In this document: positions 55,796 through 64,000 of the stretch, in pieces | Position numbering within the stretch: the stretch's first letter is position 1 | Layout: the number at the start of each line of letters is the position of its first letter | NCBI GenBank assembly: GCA_002917075.1 | Contig: NTMA01000020.1 | Span: forward strand, 248,001 to 312,000 | Direction of reading: 5' to 3' | Source: Hawksworthiomyces lignivorus | Taxonomy: Eukaryota; Ascomycota; Sordariomycetes; Ophiostomatales; Ophiostomataceae | Length of the DNA stretch: 64,000 nt | The notes under the pieces: generated by a model | The model's input: the letters and a program-made list of their open reading frames with translations, nothing else | Database searches by the model: none | Told to the model about the DNA's origin: nothing | Position numbers and translations under genes: made by a program

Positions 55796-56637
55796 GAGCT
55801 CAAAAGGTATATTGATACAAAAACGGGCATTTTTAGCTGTCTTTCAATTCCACCTCTCATCTTTTATCCATCTTTCTCCAGTCTCCTGCTTCCTCTTTTC
55901 AATTTCTACCATACCTTTTTTCTTCTTCTTTTTCTTCTTTTTACGTTCAGATACATTGGGGACGGCGGTTTGGAGGCGATTCTAATTTGGCTGTCCGTTT
56001 TCTTTCTTTCTGCTAGTTCTTTGTTCTCTCACGATTTGACGCCTCCAAGGATCATGATAAAGGAGGCGTTTATATTTCCAAGCGGGATTACTCGATGGGA
56101 TTCCATCAAGTATTTTACAATGCATATACGACATATTGTACTATATATAATATACGAAACACAAATTATAGCCCAGCATACATATCGTAGTACATGAAAA
56201 AAAATAGAAACACGAAATTTATCAACCTTTGAATAAGTTCTGCGCTGGACTTGCCAGCTATATGTACGGCAAGTTGCAACAGCACAAGCGCCTCACTGAG
56301 ACTGTCGACAACGAATGTAAATTATAATAATATTGCCAGATCTGCAAAAATTACGTGCCATGTAGGTAATGCTACTTTGTAAAACAAAAGAAATAGTGAG
56401 AGTCAAAAAGGTACAACAACGCTATGCCAGAAAGTTGGGGGGGAACGACACTGTCGTCCGCGCAAAAACAAAAGAAAATGCAAAACAAAAAGCGAGAGAC
56501 ATATATCTCAGGATATCAAAAGGCCATCCTCGCTCTCTCCAGAACACCTGCACTCAGAAATCCGAGTGGTTATTCCCATTCTTTATTCTATAAATTCAAC
56601 GCCGTATAAAAGATCACACCATCGCCCTCGCCGGTTT
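55796..56637. other. Intergenic between convergent wc-1 and low-complexity gene
   Basis: A/T-rich with T/C tracts near 55900 and A-runs near 56200. It holds two 3' UTRs. No gene seen. Confidence 0.5.
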
Positions 56638-58749
56638 CTAGGCATACCGGCCGACGGTCAAGAACAGCTCGTCTGACCGCGTCGACATAGACCGGTTCAG
56701 GGTGTGCCGGTTGTTGGACGCCGGCGACCACACGCTGTCGACGTTGTCCGACGACGACAGGGGCGACACCATCATGTGCTGGGTGCTGCCGCCGCTGCCG
56801 CTGCCGTGGCCGTAGCCGTGGTGGCCGTGGTGGCCGTGGTGGCCGTGGCTCCGGCCGGGGCTGTAGTGCAGGCTGCTGTACCGCTGCGGGAAGTGCTGGT
56901 GGGGAGGCGGCGTGGCGGCCGCCACCGCCGCCCACGGCGACGCGGACGACGGCAAGGGCTCGACTGCTGAGCGCGGGTGGTATTGGGTGTCGTGTGACGC
57001 CGATGGCGGCGGATTCGTGGCGATGGCCCAGCCGAGGGAGGCCACCTGGATGCGGCGCGGCGGCGGCGTAGGTGATGGGGGCGACGGGGGCGATAAGGGC
57101 GACGAGGGCGACACGGGCAGCGACGTCGACTTCCGCTCCTGCTGCTGCTGCTGCTGCTGCGGCTGCTGTGGCAGCGTCGACGGCGACGCGGTCAGCGGAG
57201 ACGGGTCGCGGGCCTGGGATGGCGGGGGCGGCGGCTGCGCGCGCTCGCTGGTGCCGGCGCTGGTGCTGGCGCTGGCGCTGGCGCTGGCGCTGGCGCTGTC
57301 CTCGGTCCCGCGGAACGAGCCCAGCGGCGACGCCGAGGGCAGGGGCAGCGCCGAGGCCGACATGCCGCCCGGCCAGGTGGCGGCGGGAGCGAGCGCGGGC
57401 GGCACGGCCAGCGAAGACGACGTGCGCGGGGCGGCGGGGGCGGCCGGGGTCTCGGTGCTGACGCGCTGGCCCTGGTACCACCACTGGTTCTCGAAGCCGT
57501 TGTCGACCGTCATCATGGCGGCCGACAGCGCCTCCAGCTCACGCCGCCGCTGGGCTTCTATATCGTGCGACGACAGCTGCGCCGGGCCGGCGGGCGGCGG
57601 CGACGGCGGCGGCTGGATGGGCACCACCGTGGGCCGGTTGCGGGAGAAGGGCGGGATCACATACGACGACGACGCCGCCGACAGCAGCGAGGCCGACGAG
57701 TCGCCCGGCTCTGGCTGCGACCGCGGCCGCAGCCGCTCGTCGTCCGGGTCCGCGGCCGGCTCGTGCCAGCCGCTCGACCACGGCAGGCCGTCCTCGCCCA
57801 GGCGGAAGCGCGACGGGATCTCGGGGAGGTCCTTCCAGATCTGCGCGGGCGCAGGCCCCGCGGCACCAGCATAGTGATGGTGGTAAGCGCGACGGCTGGC
57901 CTCTGCCGCCGCCGCAGACGAGGAGGACGACACCCCGGCGAAGCCGCCTAGCCCTACCATGTCGCCGCCGCCGATGCCGCCGCCGCCGAAGAACACGGGC
58001 ATGCCCGACCCGTCGCCCGACGTCACGTCCCAGGGGCTGCCGCTCAGCGGCGGCGGCTCCGAGTGGCCGCGCTCGTGCGACGACGGCGTGCTGCGCGACG
58101 ACCGCGACGACCGCTCCTCCTCGACGGCCGGCAGCAGCATGCGGCTGCGGTGCCGGCTCGCCGCCAGCTGCGCATAGTGCAGCTGCTGCTGGCTCTGCAG
58201 CCACTGCTGGTACTGTATCGGCTCTGGCTGCTGCTGCTGCTGTTGTTGTTGTTGCTGCCCCGAAGGCAGCCGCCGCTCTCTATGCGCGTCGCGCGACTGA
58301 TGCTGCTGCTGGTGCGGCGGGGATTGCCGCCGCTGCAGCTCGAGAGATTCCCAGAGCGCATGTCGCTCGTTCCTCCTCTGCTGCTGCTCGTCGCTCTGGT
58401 CGGTCGGCGGGATGGCTTCATAGTGTGATGGTGCTGCCGGCGCCGGCGCCGGCAGATGCGGCTCCGGCTCGGCGAGGTAGTTTGTGTTTGGTGCCGGCAC
58501 TTGTCGCGGAAAGTTAGCAAGCTGGTTACGCAGGCCGCGCGACCGGTAGGTGATGGCATGGTTGTGTGGGAGATGGCGCGGCGACCACGAGACACCAAAC
58601 TCGACGTGGACGTAGATCTGCGGGCGGTAGGCCGCCTGGCTGCCGCTGGAGGCGCTCACGCCTCCCGGGTTCTCAGCGTCTGCGGCCATGTCGGCATTGG
58701 CGTCGGGACCGTCCGTTGCAGAGACGGCTTGTGTCCACCAGTGCGTCAT
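56638..58749 (-). CDS. Low-complexity Gln/Ser/Pro/His-rich protein, function unknown
   Basis: An uninterrupted frame of 703 codons from ATG at 58749 to TAG at 56638-56640. The protein is mostly low complexity: a poly-Gln run (about residues 164-173), Ser/Ala blocks, GGGGIGGGD, an (SA)n block encoded by a GCTGGC repeat, a second poly-Gln run and the His/Gly repeat HGHHGHHGHHGYGHG near the C-terminus. A few less repetitive segments may be real motifs: VEFGVSWSPRHLPHNH near residue 50, IWKDLPEIPSRFRLGEDGLP (about 310), FENQWWYQGQ (about 430) and the end SDELFLTVGRYA. No membrane segment or signal peptide. The uninterrupted length in sense frame and the good ATG favour a real gene, perhaps a regulatory or scaffold protein. 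I do not recognise the family. Antisense frames overlap it. Confidence 0.6.
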   Translation of the reverse strand: MTHWWTQAVSATDGPDANADMAADAENPGGVSASSGSQAAYRPQIYVHVEFGVSWSPRHLPHNHAITYRSRGLRNQLANFPRQVPAPNTNYLAEPEPHLPAPAPAAPSHYEAIPPTDQSDEQQQRRNERHALWESLELQRRQSPPHQQQHQSRDAHRERRLPSGQQQQQQQQQQPEPIQYQQWLQSQQQLHYAQLAASRHRSRMLLPAVEEERSSRSSRSTPSSHERGHSEPPPLSGSPWDVTSGDGSGMPVFFGGGGIGGGDMVGLGGFAGVSSSSSAAAAEASRRAYHHHYAGAAGPAPAQIWKDLPEIPSRFRLGEDGLPWSSGWHEPAADPDDERLRPRSQPEPGDSSASLLSAASSSYVIPPFSRNRPTVVPIQPPPSPPPAGPAQLSSHDIEAQRRRELEALSAAMMTVDNGFENQWWYQGQRVSTETPAAPAAPRTSSSLAVPPALAPAATWPGGMSASALPLPSASPLGSFRGTEDSASASASASASTSAGTSERAQPPPPPSQARDPSPLTASPSTLPQQPQQQQQQQERKSTSLPVSPSSPLSPPSPPSPTPPPRRIQVASLGWAIATNPPPSASHDTQYHPRSAVEPLPSSASPWAAVAAATPPPHQHFPQRYSSLHYSPGRSHGHHGHHGHHGYGHGSGSGGSTQHMMVSPLSSSDNVDSVWSPASNNRHTLNRSMSTRSDELFLTVGRYA
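56811..56853. repeat. CCGTGGTGG tandem repeat (His/Gly-coding)
   Basis: Four near-identical 9-bp units inside the low-complexity gene, encoding HGHHGHHGH on the minus strand. Confidence 0.85.
57138..57160. repeat. CTG trinucleotide tract (poly-Gln coding)
   Basis: Seven CTG units on the plus strand encode poly-Gln on the minus strand. A second CTG/TTG tract lies at about 58228-58258. Confidence 0.85.
57264..57298. repeat. GCTGGC hexanucleotide tandem repeat
   Basis: About five and a half 6-bp units inside the low-complexity gene, encoding alternating Ala and Ser on the minus strand. Confidence 0.85.
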
Positions 58750-61700
58750 CCTACTCGCGCCGGGGAGGGAAGGGACTTGCTTTTTAATTGTCCTTGACTA
58801 GAAATCGGCAGAGCCAAGGCGCAGAGAGATGCACTAACTCGCAGGAAGAGACGGACAATACAGTGTCATAACCAAAGATAGAAGTGCTTAAGGTGAGACT
58901 GCGGTAATAGTGAGGGGCTGAGAGAATGACAGGCGGATCCGTGTAAGAAGCAGCAGCGATAAGCCCACTTGAATCCCAGCGAAAGGTAGAGCCGCCGTCT
59001 CGCAGATATGACAAGGGCGGAGAGAATAATGAATAAATAAACGAGATCACAGGCCGAATAGTCGTCACGAATGTCGATGCCCAGGTCCAGCGAAATCCGC
59101 AGGAGAGAAAGAGAGAGAAGAGAGGAGAATCTCAGCGGCGGCTCACAAGAGCGAATATGATGCGAGCTCCTCGGTAGATGTGCGGATTCACAGCATGGAA
59201 AGCAATTTGAGTACACTCGAAAATAGGAGACCGTGGACAGGGGTGCTGCTTAAACATATGCTAGAGAATAAGAAAAAGCTAACAGCGTCGTCCATACGAG
59301 CTGGTGTTTCTTTGCACAAGCGAAAGGACCGAAACCTCAAACAATCGTCCAGTATTATGCTGTTATATCCGCACATACGACGTGGGTGGACAGTCGGCGA
59401 GAATTAAGTCCCGCCTTTGGGTCCCCCTGTTCATCCAACAAATGAGATGAGACCTAGGAGGCGGAATGTGTGCCGAACGAGAGTGTGCTGAAAATGCGGT
59501 CGTCTCTCGGTAATAATGTTTGATTTGGCGCTTGCGATATCTGTTGAACGGAGCACATTGAAGAAATGAAAGAATGGCTCATGCAGCACACAAGACAGCC
59601 GGGGCAGAATGCGAACGAAGGACAGACAGGGGCGAAATGTCCGTCGGGGCGGTGCTCGATGGGCCAGGGGCGATGTTTGGTAGCAGTCTTGTGCCACCCC
59701 TTGTCGAACTGCCAGATAAACAACCAAGCTGTCCGGTGTTTGTTCTAGAGAATTGCGAGCTGAGATCCAGAGGCAATTGTTATAAAGACGCAGTGCTTAG
59801 GCGGCGGTGCGTGCAAGAGATCCTTCAAAGATGAACTCTGCTCCACTGCTTAGAGAACCTCAGCAGTCGCTCCGCCCACAAGATGACATGTATCGCCAAA
59901 TAAAATACGGCACACGAGCAGAGAAGGCGATCAACGAGAAAGAGAGAAGCACCAACAAGTAGTCAGATGAATGGCTTAGAGAGGTGAGCGGGCGGATCTA
60001 GCCAGTGCAAAATTGGAAAAAGCTGCCAAGTTGAAACCACTTTGTGCGAGCGAGGACGCAAAAGGTCGTGTCACCAACTGGGGGCCCGCCCTACGAGGTG
60101 AAGGCCAACGAGACCGATGACGGCAATGCTGAAAATAGGCCAAGGTGACTGGCTGACACCGAAGCAAGCCTCTCCTTCGCCTCTTCTGTTCTCTTGTTCT
60201 AAAGCGAACAAAGCCTCGCTCTTCTTCTGGTCTGAGACACTAGTAATAGTGGAAGCCCCGGAAGATGAAAATGTGCACTAGCTGTCAAGAAAGCACAGCG
60301 AGCTTCCCACGTTGTATAATTGTATAATTTCATCTATCGCGCTCACGGCATTCTTCTTGTGCCAGTGCTGTGTGTTGTATGCCTATTAGACGTCAATAAA
60401 CCAGCTTCTGGTTGTCGCATACGGTGGCTATCAGTGGGCTCCGCTAATTTCAAGACAGGACACCGATGATAGCAACCTGGCCTGAGAAAAGACTTGTGAA
60501 CAGGAACGGAGCAGGGGGCAACAGACGCCGAAAAATTCGAAATAAGGGAGCATCCTGGTCTGCTTCTATTACGCCGCGTGCCTACTCCGTAGTTTATTTT
60601 TGTTTCTATTGCCTGCCAGCATGATGGCTTTGCTCCAGGAATGGGATTACCTCCAAGGATCAGCATCGTCTTTCAGGGATGTTGGAATCGCCTGGGGCTG
60701 TGCTTGCTCGTAGCTCGCTTTGAAGAGATCCGCAGCATCCTTCTCCTCGATTTTGTTTCGCTAGTCCGTTTTAGCTTCTTCTACCTTTTCCTTCTCCCGT
60801 GTGTCTGTACCAAGTATGCGCAGGTAAGAAACACCTCCCCTGCAGGCTGTTTTGTGCCGTCTTGTTCTGCGCGAAACGAAACACGGTTTGTTTCCGAACG
60901 AATGGAAGGTCGGGCTAAATTACCAAAGCAAAATGCAACATTCTCCATGTTTCCCATACTTCATGATGTGCCGTACAAGACTCCGGAAAGCGTACTTGTA
61001 CACGCATATTCTTAGGACCTCTGTATGCACTCCGTGCGCTTAGACTTTGATCAGACGCACTTCGCCCTGAGAGCCGGAGACAGAGGCTCAAACTTCCAAC
61101 CAGGAGTCCAAAAGGAAGCAGACGGCATTAATGGACAGCAAAGACAAGCTTTTCTGTTGCATATTAGTTGCTCCACAAGCGTAATTTCAATCTACTCCGT
61201 AGCTCGCATTCGCCACAGCAGCAGGGGCAGAAACGTCATCCCTGCGCTTTGTCGGAGATGCGTTCACCTAAAGGCTGACGAACATGCGATGGTAACACGA
61301 GTGGTTGGAATCATGGTCTTTATGATCCTAGGACGGCAGCGCCGACGTTTTTCGACCGCATTAGCAGGCCATTTGAAGGATGTCCCAGAACCCTACTCCC
61401 TAAGCCAGAGAAATTGCAATATACACCAATGTTTCCGCAGACCAGCTAGCAGACCAAAAGTGACTTACTAAAAAAAAAGCAAGCAACATCCTAGGAAATC
61501 GGTTTTGCTAAGCTCATGCTGCTGAAATATGTCCAGAAGGCTCCCTCGCTCCTAGGAAATGACCGAAATGCCCATTTCTAATCACTTCAAAAGACAGAGG
61601 AAGATTGGGCGACAATTGTGGCCAGGAGAGAGTGTGTGAAATGCCCCTTTCATCAAAATACGGCCAACTCGCACGGAGTTTGTGGCTGAAGCCAGGCGGG

Positions 61701-62540
61701 CGTTTAAAAGACTTTATTTATCGTCCATACTTTCTGTACAAATCGGAAACACACGTAATGGATGGAAGCGCTGAAGCAGCTCATCCAATGTTCCGAGACG
61801 GGATTTCATTTACGTAGACCGCAGGGTGGAGCCAAATGTCCCGCAGTCCTACGGTACGGGCCGTGTTAGTCTGCCTAACCGCCTCTTTTCCGGATGAGGA
61901 AAATACGGCGCCTCTGTTCAAGTCCATCTCTGTGACCAACGACACTTGAGCAGAGAGAGGAGGCCACTTGTGATCCTCAGGCAATCACCGATGCTTCCAT
62001 GTCCAGAAACCACTTAAAATTTGCTGATTTTCGCAGGTTTGTCCTGGCCACTCCGACCGATTTGGAGGCCAGCGTCATCCTCTCGATTGGCGGAGGACGT
62101 CTCCTCTACAGATGTGGCATGACCCCGCGAACCATGGCCCCCAATGTCTAGTATTAGCCTGTGTTGCATCAGTGACTTTGATGAAGTCTTGTTTTTGAAG
62201 TGTGTCTCCACGAAGTTGGATGTCGATCGCGTGCCGGGCTTGAATCGGCTGAACACGAGAACTCGACAGGGGCAGGAGACTGAGATCCTCGGTGTTTGGA
62301 TAGCTGGTACGTCACGCACTAGATACAACAACAGATCATATACGGACCCACCGAGTATCTCGCAATGGAGGTGGAAAATGAGTACCATCACCATCGGTTC
62401 GCCACAATATAAACATGTCTTCGAAGAGAGGTTGACCAGGGGATCAATCTGATCAAAGTGCGTTTATTCTGTTTGTTGTTTAGAAGACGGAGGCACATCT
62501 AGTGCCTAAGCGCCGATGCTGACTCTCATTCGCGTGATAG
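58750..62540. other. 3.8-kb region without a supported gene
   Basis: The left edge is the promoter/leader of the low-complexity gene (GA-rich on plus at 59100-59130, CT-rich on its own strand). Short open stretches on both strands between 60640 and 62450 have weak coding texture. One runs on the plus strand from about 61898 to 62151 without an early ATG, and another on the minus strand covers 62014-62394. None gave a family or splice pattern. They could be older remains linked to the pseudogene that follows. Confidence 0.45.
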
Positions 62541-63876
62541 GAGCTTCTAAAAGAGCTGGAGAGCACAAAGACCACTTTGAAGGAGACCTAGTTTGACCTC
62601 ACCACAAACGCGTGGCTCGAAGAGGACTCTAGCAGACGATTGAGGAAGGAAATAAGCTGCTTGAGAGCCAAAAGCAGCGGCCATTTCTTTCCATGTTGAT
62701 CGATGCCGATGCGGATTGTTATGTGGTAGGTGCAGCGCTCGTCCAGAGAGACACAGCAGTTCCCTTCTAAAATGCACCCACTCGTCTGCTCTTGCTGATA
62801 CCGATGGCGCCTAGTTTCGTGATGAGTTTATCACAAAGGGAGAAAAGGGCGGCTAGGAGGCAGCCGATGCCCTCTTGAATGCACTGCAGCAGTTTCTACG
62901 TATGGAAACAAAGATCGATCCGAAAGGGGTGGACATTGTAGTGCGTGCCTTTGCGGCTGTGAATGAGTTGGGCGCTTCTCTCGTCCGTGACGGACGGTTG
63001 CCGAGCAAGGATGACCTCCGGCAGTTTGCTGTTGGCTTCAGCAGCCGCCAGCCTTTTTTCGACGTCGTTGACGTCGGGCGGGGCAAAGATGGGGCAGACG
63101 TGAAAGTTCGAGGTAACATGCTTCATGCACGTCTTTCTTGCTCGAGTCAGCGTACAGCTTTCTAATCTGTGGTGTTGCAGAAAGTACTAATTTTTATCTG
63201 GAGAGTTTCCGGTGCCAGCACCTTGTGCTCGCTTGCGTCCATGACGATGGTTATGCAGCCCATTTGGGCCAGTTCGTCGGAGACAAGAACGTTGCAGGGC
63301 GCATCACACTTGTGGGGGGAAAGCCCGTTTCCGGCACATATGCGGAGTCTTGGTTTGAAGACAACACAGTTTAGTTCCGTATTTAGGAAAGGCAAGTCGC
63401 ATGTGACTCGGTCGTCTCCGGTCCCATCGCCAGTAGCATCAGCGCAAGGACGGTCAGCCTAGGGCCAGGCTGGTGCATGGCCTATCGCAGAGGGTGCTAC
63501 GGATCGTGGCATCAGCCAGAGGCAGCCGACGACGCCTAGACCAGCCGAGTTGTGTGTGAAAACCCATCCCCAGGCGCAGTCAGAGAAATTCGGACCGGTC
63601 TTGAGAGACGAAACTGGGCGCCGGATCGACAGAGAGATATATGTGAACAAGTTCGTGATAGAAAGAACTAAGAAAGAGCATCTGTGCTATTATTTCTACC
63701 TCCGGGGCAAGTGTGAGTTAGAATGTAAGCGCAACCACGAGCGTCGCCCACTTACGGCGAAGGAATTCTATGCACTATGGAATGAAGCACGGCAGGGGCC
63801 TTGCCTTAAGGTCCAGAAAGGAAAAGATTGCATAGACCCAATGTGTGTCTATGGCCACGGGCAGGGGAATAAGTAA
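62541..63876 (+). pseudogene. Disrupted CCCH zinc-finger gene of the DUF7923 type
   Basis: The coding sense can be followed through five blocks. Coiled coil: LLKELESTKTTLKET, TAG at 62589-62591, FDLTTNAWLEED, then a frame shift near 62635 to IEEGNKLLESQKQRPFL. DUF7923-like domain: SMLIDADADCYV, a 90-nt intron (62726-62815), FRDEFITKGEKGG, TAG at 62854-62856, EAADALLNALQQFL and DVVDVGRGKDGADVKVR. A 68-nt intron (63113-63180) leads to CQHLVLACVHDDGYAAHLGQ and RITLVG. A frame break at the G6 run 63314-63319 leads to RSLGLKTTQFSSVFRKG. TAG at 63460-63462 precedes EKFGPVLRDETGRRID. The C-terminus has two Cys/His clusters (LCYYFYLRGKCELECKRNH and GKDCIDPMCVYGH). The intact family is RNA- or nucleic-acid-binding by its CCCH fingers; function unknown. 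Three in-frame TAGs and two frame breaks mean it cannot make the full protein. Confidence 0.7.
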
Positions 63877-64000
63877 AGCATCCATTAGTTTATTCTGTGT
63901 TCTGTTGCGCTAGGTTGCAGGTTCTCTGTGGCACGAAAGAAGCGAGGAAGAAATCTATGAACAAGAAAAGATATGTGAATGCTACAAGAAAAATCGCTTG

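Noticed and set aside
61898..62151. 84-codon plus-strand open stretch
   Set aside because: No ATG until near its middle, no family recognised, and minus-strand frames there look equally plausible. Left as unresolved.
1..64000. Biosynthetic gene cluster or prokaryote-type defence system
   Set aside because: The recognised genes are unrelated housekeeping genes on both strands with introns. There is no backbone enzyme, CRISPR array, integrase or operon. The lone metallo-beta-lactamase-fold gene has no polyketide synthase nearby.

Overview
The window is nuclear DNA from a filamentous ascomycete (Pezizomycotina; class not resolvable by eye). The protein-coding genes carry short spliceosomal introns (mostly 60-130 nt, GT-AG, with branch-point-like CTAAC/CTGAC boxes). 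Coding exons are GC-rich at third positions and intergenic DNA is richer in A/T. The products include fungal-specific families (Ytp1, Sds23, Rsa3, the white-collar blue-light receptor). There is no operon structure, no CRISPR array, and no rRNA or tRNA gene that I could recognise. All exon boundaries were worked out by hand from splice consensus, reading phase and recalled family sequence, with no computed alignment.

Layout. 0-9 kb: a small secreted Ser-rich protein (-), a Swiss-Army-Knife-type HAD protein with an RGG tail (+), ribosome assembly factor Rsa3 (+), and a Ytp1-like multi-pass membrane protein (-). 9-15.7 kb: a gene-poor block with only homopolymers and small repeats. 15.7-28.6 kb: a dense housekeeping block with a LACTB2-like metallo-beta-lactamase (-), SAGA deubiquitinase Ubp8 (+), eEF1A lysine methyltransferase Efm5 (-), the complex I NDUFA9/40-kDa subunit (-), proteasome lid subunit Rpn9 (+) and GPI transamidase subunit Gaa1 (-). 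29.3-31 kb: coding-like but broken or unrecognised segments on both strands. 31.4-37.1 kb: a rhomboid protease (-), a 135-nt aconitase-like relic (+) and full-length mitochondrial aconitase (-). 39.5-49 kb: Bud20 zinc finger (+), Sds23 CBS protein (-) and importin Kap121/Pse1 (+). 52.3-58.7 kb: an intronless white-collar-1 photoreceptor gene (+) convergent with a low-complexity Q/S/P-rich protein (-). 62.5-63.9 kb: a multiply disrupted CCCH zinc-finger gene of the DUF7923 type (+).

The genes serve independent core functions: translation and ribosome biogenesis (Rsa3, Bud20, Efm5), protein turnover and trafficking (Rpn9, Ubp8, Gaa1, rhomboid, Pse1), mitochondrial energy metabolism (aconitase, NDUFA9, LACTB2-like) and light sensing (WC-1). 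They do not form a biosynthetic cluster. The most unusual items are the decayed DUF7923/CCCH gene with three in-frame TAG codons and two frame breaks, the inverted aconitase fragment beside the intact aconitase gene, a GC-AG intron in aconitase, a 14-nt micro-exon in the NDUFA9 gene, and a 24-base G tract just upstream of the rhomboid gene. I found no convincing new multi-gene system. The unresolved block at 29.3-31 kb is the best place to look for something undescribed.
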